Part shown: piece after piece, positions 1-5,240 of the stretch
Layout of the letters: each line of letters starts with the position of its first letter
Numbering within the stretch: position 1 is the first letter of the stretch
Source: Allosphingosinicella sp.
Lineage (GTDB): Bacteria; Pseudomonadota; Alphaproteobacteria; Sphingomonadales; Sphingomonadaceae
Assembly: GCA_030146745.1 (NCBI GenBank)
Contig: JASLBD010000393.1
Location: 1 to 5,240 of the forward strand
Direction: 5' to 3'
DNA length: 5,240 bases
The notes under the pieces: generated by a model
Seen by the model: the letters and a program-made list of their open reading frames with translations, nothing else
Database searches by the model: none
Told to the model about the DNA's origin: nothing
Position numbers and translations under genes: made by a program

Positions 1-252
1 GAGATGGGCGGCTACCAGTTCATCCACCACGCAGGCGGGATGATCGGAGCGATCATGACCAACCCGCCCGGGCGGCCCGCCGGCTGGAATTTCGCCTTCG
101 CAGTCACCGACATCGAAGAGGCGGCGGCGAAGATCGCCGCCGGCGGCGGCACAGTCCAATACGGCCCCGTCGAGGTCCCGGGCGGCGATTGGGTGGTGAT
201 GGCGAACGATCCGCAGGGCGCCGCCTTCATGGCCGTCGGTCCCCGCCAATGA
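1..252 (+). CDS. VOC (glyoxalase-fold) family protein, C-terminal part only
   Basis: The reading frame is open to the left edge (codon 1 is GAG), so the ATG at 4 is probably internal and the true start lies upstream. The visible 82 residues match the second half of a glyoxalase/bleomycin-resistance (VOC) protein of the CFP30B-like sort: a strand with WNFAFAVTD, a helix (EEAAAKIAAGGG), then YGPVEVPGGDW and the terminal DPQGAAFMAV strand. Such proteins are usually about 115-260 residues, so a third or more is missing. In metal-dependent VOC enzymes the second half supplies a His before the 'AF.V.D' strand and a Glu in the last strand. Here these positions appear to be Asn and Met, so this half probably binds no metal. 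This is inferred from motif alignment by eye. The substrate is unknown and the location is presumably cytoplasmic. The SRPBCC gene follows after 23 bases, probably in the same operon. Confidence 0.85.
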   Translation, partial: EMGGYQFIHHAGGMIGAIMTNPPGRPAGWNFAFAVTDIEEAAAKIAAGGGTVQYGPVEVPGGDWVVMANDPQGAAFMAVGPRQ

Positions 253-263
253 GCTTTTGAACA

Positions 264-268
264 AGGAG
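264..268 (+). promoter_or_regulatory. Ribosome binding site that decides the SRPBCC start
   Basis: AGGAG at 264-268 has two in-frame ATGs after it. The ATG at 270 is only one base away, too close for initiation. The ATG at 276 is seven bases away, which is the normal spacing, so 276 is the likely start. Confidence 0.7.
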
Positions 269-275
269 AATGACG

Positions 276-770
276 ATGAGCAATTCAGAGCACGAACTGT
301 CGATCACCCGCTTCATCGATGCGCCGCCGGAGACGGTCTACCGGGTCTATACCGAGCGGCTGGAGGAGTGGTGGGCCCCTGCGCCGTGGAAGACGCGCGT
401 TCTTGAAATGGATCTGCGCACCGGCGGCCGCTTCGCCTTCGAGATGACGGGTCCCGAGGGTGAGAGCCACCCGAGCGACAGCGTCTACCTCGAGGTCGTC
501 CCGGGCGAGCGGATCGTCAACACCAACGCTTTCACAGCCGGCTGGGAGCCGAAGGGCCGGATGGACAGCGACTGCGATTTCCCCTGCGTCTCGATCATAA
601 CCTTCGAGCCCGAAGGTTCCGGCACCCGCTACACCGCCCGGGTCCGGCACTGGACCGAGGCCGCCTTGAAGGCTCACGAGGCGATGGGCTTCGAGCAGGG
701 CTGGTCGATGGTCGCGGAGCAGCTTGCTTCGCTGGCCGAGGAAGAGGCGCACGAGCCGGTCGCCGCCTGA
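276..770 (+). CDS. SRPBCC family protein, AHSA1/START-like (Aha1 C-terminal domain type)
   Basis: The protein has 164 residues from the ATG at 276, chosen over the ATG at 270 because of Shine-Dalgarno spacing. It is a single SRPBCC (Bet v1/START-fold) domain covering almost the whole length. Visible hallmarks are RFIDAPPETVYRVYT near residues 12-26, the EWWAP segment at 31-35, EMDLRTGGRF at 44-53, YLEVVPGERIV at 71-81, a GSGTRYTARVRHW strand at 115-126 and a C-terminal helix with MGFEQGW at 137-143. This pattern is the Hsp90-ATPase-activator-homologue-like (AHSA1) group. Stand-alone bacterial members have a hydrophobic cavity, and most have no proven ligand; a role in Hsp90 activation should not be assumed. 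There is no signal peptide or membrane segment, so it is cytoplasmic. It sits between a VOC gene (23-base gap) and the DUF1428 gene (26-base gap), which suggests co-transcription. The family call is firm; the function is unknown. Confidence 0.9.
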   Translation: MSNSEHELSITRFIDAPPETVYRVYTERLEEWWAPAPWKTRVLEMDLRTGGRFAFEMTGPEGESHPSDSVYLEVVPGERIVNTNAFTAGWEPKGRMDSDCDFPCVSIITFEPEGSGTRYTARVRHWTEAALKAHEAMGFEQGWSMVAEQLASLAEEEAHEPVAA

Positions 771-796
771 ACGCCAAATCCCGAAGGAGAGAAATC

Positions 797-1555
797 ATGA
801 CCTATGTCGAAGGCTTCATCGTCGCCGTCCCGGCCGAGAATCGGGACGAATATCGCCGCCACGCCGCGGCAGCGGTGCCTTTGTTCGAGGAGTTCGGGGC
901 GACCCGGCTCGTCGAAGCCTGGGAGGACGACGTCGCCGACGGCAAGGTCACCGACTTCCGCCGCGCCGTCCAGGCCAGGGAAGGGGAGAAAGTGGTCTTC
1001 TCCTGGTTCGAATATCCGGACAAGGCGGCCCGCGACTCGGCTTCCGAGAAGATGATGAGCGACCCGCGGATGGAGGAGATGGGCAAGTCGATGCCGTTCG
1101 ACGGCAAGCGAATGGTCTATGGCGGCTTCGCGCCCTTCGTCGACGAGGGCACCGGCTCCGGCGCCTATGTCGACGGCTTCATCCTGCCCGTGCCGCAGGG
1201 CAATCGCGAGGCCTATCGCGAGATGGCACAGAAGGCCTGGGCCGACTTCAAGAAGCATGGAGCGGTCCGGCTGGTCGAGGCGTGGGGCGACGACGTTCCC
1301 GAAGGCAAGGTGACGGATTATCCCCGCTCGGTGAAGCAGGAGGAAGGCGAGCAGATCGTCTATTCCTGGATCGAATGGCCCGACAGGGCGACCCGGGTCG
1401 CGGCCTGGGAGAAGATGAAGGCGGAGGAGCCAAACAAGCCCGACCACGACTCCATGCCCTTCGACGGCAAGCGCATGTTCTGGGGCGGCTTCGAGGTCAT
1501 CGTCGATTCGAAGGCCGGGATCGGCATCGAGGCCGCCGAGCGCGAAACCGCCTAA
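797..1555 (+). CDS. Tandem DUF1428 (YbaA-like) protein, two fused domains
   Basis: The protein has 252 residues. AAGGAG at 784-789 lies seven bases before the ATG, which supports this start. It consists of two consecutive DUF1428 domains, at about residues 2-116 and 123-237. Each begins with YV(E/D)GFI, continues through a RLVEAW.DDV..GKVTD block, a (F/Y)SW.E.PD segment and SMPFDGKRM, and ends in GGF...VD. An ungapped alignment of the two halves by eye gives about 61 identities in 115 positions. The E. coli relative YbaA is a single domain of about 117 residues, so this is an internal duplication and fusion, presumably fixing in one chain a dimer that single-domain relatives may form. No enzymatic activity is established for DUF1428. 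The fold is predicted to be a ferredoxin-like alpha+beta (dimeric barrel) type; that is an inference. It is cytoplasmic and probably the third gene of the operon. The TAA stop is two bases before a palindromic repeat. Confidence 0.92.
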   Translation: MTYVEGFIVAVPAENRDEYRRHAAAAVPLFEEFGATRLVEAWEDDVADGKVTDFRRAVQAREGEKVVFSWFEYPDKAARDSASEKMMSDPRMEEMGKSMPFDGKRMVYGGFAPFVDEGTGSGAYVDGFILPVPQGNREAYREMAQKAWADFKKHGAVRLVEAWGDDVPEGKVTDYPRSVKQEEGEQIVYSWIEWPDRATRVAAWEKMKAEEPNKPDHDSMPFDGKRMFWGGFEVIVDSKAGIGIEAAERETA

Positions 1556-1557
1556 TA

Positions 1558-1624
1558 CGTCACCCCAGCGAAGGCTGGGGTCCATTCGGAGTCGGCATGG
1601 ATGCCAGCCTTCGCTGGCATGACG
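1558..1624. repeat. Dispersed intergenic palindromic repeat (paired hairpins)
   Basis: Two 28-base arms (1558-1585 and 1597-1624) form an inverted repeat around an 11-base spacer, with four mismatches. Each arm is itself a hairpin with an 8-bp stem and a 4-base loop: 1562-1569 with 1574-1581 (loop GAAG), and 1601-1608 with 1613-1620 (loop CTTC). In translation the element gives the familiar spurious peptides 'PAKAGIH' and 'FAGVT', which recur in intergenic repeats of many proteobacteria. It starts two bases after the DUF1428 stop codon, so it could protect the mRNA 3' end or attenuate transcription into the next gene. There is no T tract, so it is not a canonical intrinsic terminator. Confidence 0.8.
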
Positions 1625-1645
1625 AAAGAGAGGGAGGAAGACGCC

Positions 1646-1676
1646 CTCTGGTCGCCCGGCTCCTCGCAATGACGAT
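1646..1676 (-). repeat. Partial second dispersed repeat ('RHCEE' type)
   Basis: Read on the minus strand, this stretch begins with GATCGTCATTGCGAGGAGCC and continues through a GGGCGACCAGAGG-like segment. One frame gives 'RHCEEPGDQRA', typical of the 'CATTGCGAGGAGC' intergenic repeats common in proteobacterial genomes. The element looks incomplete, since no matching second arm is visible. It lies between the paired-hairpin repeat and the ribosome binding site of the PhnB-like gene. The remaining bases of this gap (about 1625-1645) are purine-rich; I see no convincing promoter there. Confidence 0.5.
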
Positions 1677-1693
1677 CACACCGGAGAATCACA

Positions 1694-2188
1694 ATGTCCG
1701 ACAAGATCACCCCCGTTCTCTGGTTCGACGGCAACGGGGAGGAGGCGGCCAATTTCTACGTCTCGCTCCTCCCCGACAGCAGGATCGACCGGGTCACCCG
1801 CTCACCCGCCGACTATCCGAGCGGCAAGGAAGGCGACGTCATCACCGTCGACTTCACGCTGGCCGGACGGCAGTATCAGGCCCTCAACGGCGGCCCGCAA
1901 TTCCCGTTCACCGAGGCCGTCTCCTTCATGATCCATTGCAAGGACCAGGCGGAGGTCGACCGTTTGTGGGACGCACTCACCGCCGGCGGCGGCGAGCCCG
2001 TACAATGCGGCTGGCTCAAGGACCGGTTCGGCCTGCGCTGGCAGGTCTGCCCCGAGGAGATGCTGACCATGCTGGCCTCCGAAGACCGCGCGGCCGCCCG
2101 CCGCGCGTTCGAGGCGATGATGCAGATGGTGAAGCTCGAGCTGCCCGAGCTGAAGAGGGCGTACGAGGGCGAGGCCAACGCAGCATAA
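1694..2188 (+). CDS. PhnB-like VOC family protein
   Basis: The protein has 164 residues. GGAG at 1683-1686, seven bases before the ATG, supports the start. It matches the PhnB-like / '3-demethylubiquinone-9 3-methyltransferase' VOC family (the Pfam family with that misleading name; no methyltransferase is implied). An N-terminal ITPVLWFDGNGEEAANFY segment (residues 5-22) is followed by the diagnostic block at about residues 65-120. That block contains NGGPQFPF, SFMIHCKDQAEVDRLWDAL, GGGEPVQCGWLKDRFGLRWQ and VCP. A C-terminal helical tail (about 129-158) carries a MMQM.KLELPELKRAYE pattern often seen in this group. The length is typical. It is presumably cytoplasmic and dimeric; its substrate is unknown. 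It follows the DUF1428 gene after a 138-base gap holding repeats, and is convergent with the downstream nuclease gene. The family call is strong; the function is not known. Confidence 0.92.
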   Translation: MSDKITPVLWFDGNGEEAANFYVSLLPDSRIDRVTRSPADYPSGKEGDVITVDFTLAGRQYQALNGGPQFPFTEAVSFMIHCKDQAEVDRLWDALTAGGGEPVQCGWLKDRFGLRWQVCPEEMLTMLASEDRAAARRAFEAMMQMVKLELPELKRAYEGEANAA

Positions 2189-2189
2189 G

Positions 2190-2328
2190 CCCCTCTCCCG
2201 TTCTTGACGGGAGAGGAGGGGCCCGCCGCAAAGCGGTGGGAGGTGAGGGTCTTGCCGACTCAGCGGTACAGACCCTCACCCTCCCGCTTCGCGGGCCCCT
2301 CCCTCTCCCGCGGAAAGCGGGAGAGGGG
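2190..2328. repeat. Large imperfect inverted repeat between convergent genes; probable bidirectional terminator
   Basis: A left arm (2190-2251) and a right arm (2271-2328) are near-complementary around a 19-base centre. The innermost paired part is 2242-2251 with 2271-2280, extendable to 14 bp with one bulged base. Each arm also folds on itself: 2192-2201 with 2207-2216 (10 bp, 5-base loop), 2222-2229 with 2233-2240 (8 bp, one G-T), 2283-2287 with 2291-2295, and 2301-2311 with 2317-2327 (11 bp, 5-base loop). The outer hairpins lie 3 bases past the PhnB-like stop and 8 bases past the nuclease stop. This suits a bidirectional terminator or a 3'-end stabiliser, although neither side has a proper T tract. 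'CCCTCTCCCG...CGGGAGAGGG' elements of this kind are, from memory, dispersed intergenic repeats in sphingomonad and other alphaproteobacterial genomes. Confidence 0.8.
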
Positions 2329-2335
2329 TTTCACC

Positions 2336-5240
2336 TCAGATCGCCACCGGGTTCGACAGATCCTGCGCGGGCGCGAAGTCGACGAGGCTGAAGTCGCTCA
2401 CCCCGAGCAGCACCGCCTGGCCGCCGCCCTTGGTGAAGACCACGACCGTGTCCAGCACTCCGTCGCCGTTGACGTCGCCGACCTGGCCGCCGGAGACTCC
2501 GATCCCGTCCTCGAGCGCGATCCGGTCCACTCCGACCTCGAAGTCGGTGACCGTGTCGCGGCCGCCGCCCTTGCCGAACTGGAAGATATCGGCTCCGGCG
2601 CCGCCCTCCAGCAGGTCGTCGCCGCGGCCGCCGGCGAGAACGTCGCGCCCGTCGCCGCCGAACAGCCGATCGTTGCCGTTCTCGCCGAGCAGGATGTCGT
2701 TCCCGGGGCCGCCGAAGAGCGAGTCGTTGCCGTTGCCGCCCCTCAGCAGATCGTGACCGCCAAAGCCGTTCAGGACGTCGTTGCCGTTGCCGCCGTCGAG
2801 CCTGTCCTCGCCGGGCGTGCCGTTGACAATGTCGTTGCCGTTGCCGCCGTTCCGGCTGACCCCGTCCGCGATTCCGGTCACCGTCACGCTGACGGTCGCC
2901 GTGCTGGTGAGGCCGTCCTCGTCCGTCACCGTGTAGGTGAAGGTGTCGACCGCGGTCTGCCCCGGCGCGAGCGCGTCGAACGCATCATGGTCGGCGACGT
3001 AGCGCAGGCTCTCGGTGGCCGGATCGAAGACCAGGCTGCCCAAAGTGCCGGTGCCGTCCACCGACTCGATCGACAGGGCGGTTCCGGCATCCGGATCGCT
3101 GTCGTTGCCGAGCAGCAGGTTCCAAAGGTTGCCGGTGCTGGCGTCCTCGTCGACCGCGACGGCATCGGCCGCCGCCGTCGGAGCCTCGTTGACGTCGCTT
3201 ACCGAGATGGTGACGGTCCGCTCTACCGAGAGGCCGTCCGGGTCGGTCGCCCGGATGACGAGGTCGTAAGCGGCCTGCGCCTCGTGATCGAGCGCCGCCG
3301 TCGTGGTGAGGGCGCCGGTCGCCGAGTCGATCGCGAACAGGCCGCCGGCGTCGTCGGCCAGCGAATAGCTGAGCACGTCCTCGGGATCGGGATCCTCGGC
3401 GCTGACCGTTCCGACCAGCGTACCCGCGGGAGCGTTCTCGTCCACCGCGCTGTCGTCGATGACGAGCCCGTCCGGCGCCTCGTTGGGATGCTCGATGTAG
3501 AAGCGGCCGACGATGGGATCATGGTCGCTGGCGCGCGGAGTCGGCCTGGCCTGCTCGGCGTTGATGTGGACCGCGTCGAACATCGCGCCCGACAGAAGCC
3601 CGCCCGAGACGAGCATGTGGTCGATCGCCTGAAGGTTGCCGTCGAACAGGTAGGAGTAGCGCTCCTCCTCCGGCAGCAGGCGGTGGAGGTCGAGCAGCCC
3701 GGCCGCCTCGATCGTCCCGACGGCGTCCTCGAAATAGAAGCCGTTGAAGTCGCCGAGCACCCCGAGCTTGAGAGCCGGATCGGTCGCCAGCGCATTGTTG
3801 ACGTAGGCGCTGACCGCCTCGGCCTGCTGGGTTCGAGAGCCGTCGCCGGCGTTGGAAGGCGGCTGGCTGGCGCCCATCAGGTCGTCGCTGCCGATGCGCG
3901 AGGTGAAGTGGACGTTGATCAGCCGCACCGTCTCGCCGTTGAACATGAAGTCGGCGACGAGCGGCTTACGGCTCCCGGCGAAGGCCGGATCCTCGATAAG
4001 CTGGGCGCTGCCTTCGACATAGTCGACCCGGTCGGCATTGTAGAGATAGCCGTTGCGGATGTTTCCGTTCGGCTCGCCGCCGGTCGAATTGTTGCTCGAC
4101 GGAGCGATCTCGACATAGACGTAGTTCGGGCCGCCGATCGCCGCGATCGCGTCGATCAGCTTCTGGGCGGTGACGATCCCGGAGAGCGGGTCGCTGCCGT
4201 CCAGGCCGTTGGCGTCCTGGATCTCCTGAAGGCCGATGATGTCGGGCGCGGCGAGATTGTAGACGATGTCGGCCGCGGTCAGGTCGAACTTGGCCTGGGG
4301 ATCGTTCGGGTCGAGATTCTCGACATTGTAGCTGGCGACGGTGAGATGATCGCGGTCGCCCGTGAGACTGGTCGTCTCGCGCGGGGCGGTGACGTCGGAG
4401 ACGACGGTGACCGCCTCGGTGACCAGGACCTCGTAGCTGTTGAAGCCGTAGGACAGGATGCCGGTGACGTCGGAGAGCGTGTCGCCCATCGAATGGTTCG
4501 GCGCATAGCCGGCGAACAGAGCCGGGGTCGCGTCGATCTGGATCCGCTCGGGATTGAAGTCGCCTTCGGAGACGGTGATTCCGGTGTCGCCGGTATAGCC
4601 GGTTGCCCCGGCGCCGCCCGAGGCGAGCACCCAGGTCTCGCCGAAGCTGGTCGTGTTGGAAACGGCCACCGGCGAGTCGACGGTGACCCGCATGCCCTCC
4701 ATCGACTCGTAGAAGTCGAGGCCGTCGGTGGCCGGATCGTAGCTGGTGAAGCCGTCGTCCTCGATCGCCTCGGTCGGAGGCGTGCGGCCGCCGGCGCCGA
4801 TCAGGACCGCGGCCGGAAGCGCGTTGCCGCTCGACTGGACGGTGACGTCGGCGTTGGTGGTGACGAGCTCGGTGATGCTGAGGCTGTTGGCGCCGGGGAC
4901 GAATTCCGCGGGCGTGCCGCGAACCGTCACCGCATCGCCGACCGCCACGCTCGGAGCGCTGCCGGTGAAGACGAGGATCGCGTCGGAGGTGTTGGGATTG
5001 CCGTCGCCCGTCGGGTCCTGCAGGTAGAAGCCGTTGCCGACGACGCCGGTGACGATACCCGTCGTGGTGACCGGCTGGCCGGCATAGGCCGTTGCGTGCC
5101 CCTCGCCCTGGATCTCGTAGATCTTGAGATCGATCGGATCGTCGTTGAGGATGGTGCCCGTCGCGGCCCCGTCGGCGATGGCGATGTTGCCGGTCGGGTT
5201 GACGAGCAGCAGGTTCAAAGTCTCATTGGCCTCGGCGACG
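2336..5240 (-). CDS. Secreted RTX nuclease, ExeM/NucH-type endonuclease/exonuclease/phosphatase (5' end outside window)
   Basis: The frame is open to the right edge. The TTG at 5218-5216 is internal, because the codons before it read V-A-E-A-N-E-T, completing a Calx-beta motif. Counting that TTG as residue 1, 960 residues remain. Residues 1-27 end a Calx-beta domain ([11 protein letters not shown]...GTILNDD). Residues 29-275 are an OB-fold region like that of ExeM/NucH nucleases ([20 protein letters not shown]). Residues 291-577 are the EEP domain, with SYNVEN (Asn298), LQE (Glu332), NVHF (His437), GDFN (Asp490, Asn492), IDHM (Asp533) and SDHD (Asp565, His566); all main DNase I-like catalytic residues are present. 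Residues 578-681 form a cadherin domain (closing DVNEAP) and about 682-785 a second Ig/cadherin-like domain (GNDSDPD). Ten RTX nonapeptides occupy 791-880, followed by [13 protein letters not shown] and a C-terminal type I secretion region. It is probably exported through an ABC type I system, folded by extracellular calcium, and degrades extracellular DNA for nutrients, phosphate or biofilm turnover; that role is inference. The transporter genes are not in view. Confidence 0.93.
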   Translation of the reverse strand, partial: VAEANETLNLLLVNPTGNIAIADGAATGTILNDDPIDLKIYEIQGEGHATAYAGQPVTTTGIVTGVVGNGFYLQDPTGDGNPNTSDAILVFTGSAPSVAVGDAVTVRGTPAEFVPGANSLSITELVTTNADVTVQSSGNALPAAVLIGAGGRTPPTEAIEDDGFTSYDPATDGLDFYESMEGMRVTVDSPVAVSNTTSFGETWVLASGGAGATGYTGDTGITVSEGDFNPERIQIDATPALFAGYAPNHSMGDTLSDVTGILSYGFNSYEVLVTEAVTVVSDVTAPRETTSLTGDRDHLTVASYNVENLDPNDPQAKFDLTAADIVYNLAAPDIIGLQEIQDANGLDGSDPLSGIVTAQKLIDAIAAIGGPNYVYVEIAPSSNNSTGGEPNGNIRNGYLYNADRVDYVEGSAQLIEDPAFAGSRKPLVADFMFNGETVRLINVHFTSRIGSDDLMGASQPPSNAGDGSRTQQAEAVSAYVNNALATDPALKLGVLGDFNGFYFEDAVGTIEAAGLLDLHRLLPEEERYSYLFDGNLQAIDHMLVSGGLLSGAMFDAVHINAEQARPTPRASDHDPIVGRFYIEHPNEAPDGLVIDDSAVDENAPAGTLVGTVSAEDPDPEDVLSYSLADDAGGLFAIDSATGALTTTAALDHEAQAAYDLVIRATDPDGLSVERTVTISVSDVNEAPTAAADAVAVDEDASTGNLWNLLLGNDSDPDAGTALSIESVDGTGTLGSLVFDPATESLRYVADHDAFDALAPGQTAVDTFTYTVTDEDGLTSTATVSVTVTGIADGVSRNGGNGNDIVNGTPGEDRLDGGNGNDVLNGFGGHDLLRGGNGNDSLFGGPGNDILLGENGNDRLFGGDGRDVLAGGRGDDLLEGGAGADIFQFGKGGGRDTVTDFEVGVDRIALEDGIGVSGGQVGDVNGDGVLDTVVVFTKGGGQAVLLGVSDFSLVDFAPAQDLSNPVAI
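2450..2476 (-). other. EF-hand-like calcium loop after the RTX array
   Basis: The codons read D-V-N-G-D-G-V-L-D (residues 915-923 of the visible protein), a DxNxDGxxD loop of the kind that binds calcium in dockerin-like and integrin-like repeats. It lies between the RTX roll and the secretion C-terminus, so it may be a further calcium site. The motif is seen directly; binding is inferred. Confidence 0.55.
2579..2848 (-). repeat. RTX calcium-binding repeat array, ten nonapeptides in five 18-residue pairs
   Basis: Residues 791-880 of the nuclease are ten uninterrupted nonapeptides of the type GGxGxDxxx. They alternate: odd units are mostly GGNGNDxxx and even units are more variable ([27 protein letters not shown] and so on). 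At DNA level the 18-mer GTCGTTGCCGTTGCCGCC (plus strand) recurs exactly at 2723, 2777 and 2831, and with three changes at 2669, always 54 bases apart. Two nonapeptides make one turn of the RTX parallel beta-roll, so this predicts about five turns, binding calcium in the loops. Confidence 0.92.

Noticed and set aside
285..752. Open frame on the - strand opposite the SRPBCC gene
   Set aside because: It lies wholly antisense to a strongly recognisable SRPBCC gene, and its own translation matches no family I know.
1558..1624. Insertion sequence or att site suggested by the inverted arms
   Set aside because: The arms are separated by only 11 bases with no transposase or target duplication, so this is a small palindromic repeat rather than an IS.
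674..1669. Long open frame on the - strand (331 codons) opposite the DUF1428 gene
   Set aside because: It is the antisense shadow of a clearly conserved gene. Its N-terminal part is only a translation of the intergenic palindrome, and no ribosome binding site or domain is evident.
1556..1693. Promoter for the PhnB-like gene
   Set aside because: I found no convincing -35/-10 pair in the gap; it is accounted for by repeats plus a ribosome binding site. A promoter of non-standard type cannot be excluded.
724..2391. Long open frame on the + strand (555 codons) running across two genes and both repeat regions
   Set aside because: It overlaps the DUF1428 and PhnB-like genes in another frame, is extremely rich in Arg/Gly/Pro/Ala as expected of out-of-frame high-GC DNA, and shows no recognisable domain.
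2579..2848. Regular repeats resembling a CRISPR array
   Set aside because: The period is 54 bases in frame with coding sequence, the repeats translate to RTX nonapeptides, and there are no unique spacers.
5216..5218. TTG as the start codon of the nuclease
   Set aside because: The codons upstream continue in frame to the window edge and complete a Calx-beta motif (EANET before the [10 protein letters not shown] segment), so translation must start further upstream.

Overview
The window is about two-thirds G+C, has strong G/C bias at third codon positions and carries short dispersed intergenic palindromes. This points to an alphaproteobacterium, most likely of the Sphingomonas group. That placement is inferred from base composition, the repeat types and gene style; there is no rRNA or other marker gene to fix it.

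Left half (1-2188, + strand): a run of small soluble cytoplasmic proteins. The order is the C-terminal part of a VOC/glyoxalase-fold protein (cut by the left edge), an SRPBCC/AHSA1-type ligand-binding-fold protein, a protein made of two tandem DUF1428 (YbaA-like) domains, and a PhnB-like VOC protein. The first three are separated by only 23 and 26 bases and look like one operon. The fourth lies behind a 138-base gap filled with dispersed palindromes, so it may be co-transcribed or separate. None of these families has a firmly known substrate here. Together they resemble the small-molecule or stress-response cassettes in which VOC, AHSA1-type and DUF1428 genes are often neighbours.

Middle (2189-2335): a convergent intergenic region, almost wholly occupied by a large imperfect inverted repeat with strong hairpins next to both stop codons.

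Right half (2336-5240, - strand): the 3' part of a very large secreted nuclease gene. In order, the protein carries the end of a Calx-beta domain, an OB-fold region and an ExeM/NucH-type endonuclease/exonuclease/phosphatase domain with its catalytic residues. A cadherin-like domain, a second Ig/cadherin-like domain, ten RTX calcium-binding nonapeptides and a type I secretion C-terminus follow. The start lies outside the window.

I do not see a clear undescribed system. The most notable items are the fused DUF1428 duplication, a pair of hairpins differing only by compensatory base changes, and the modular RTX nuclease with an 18-residue RTX super-repeat.
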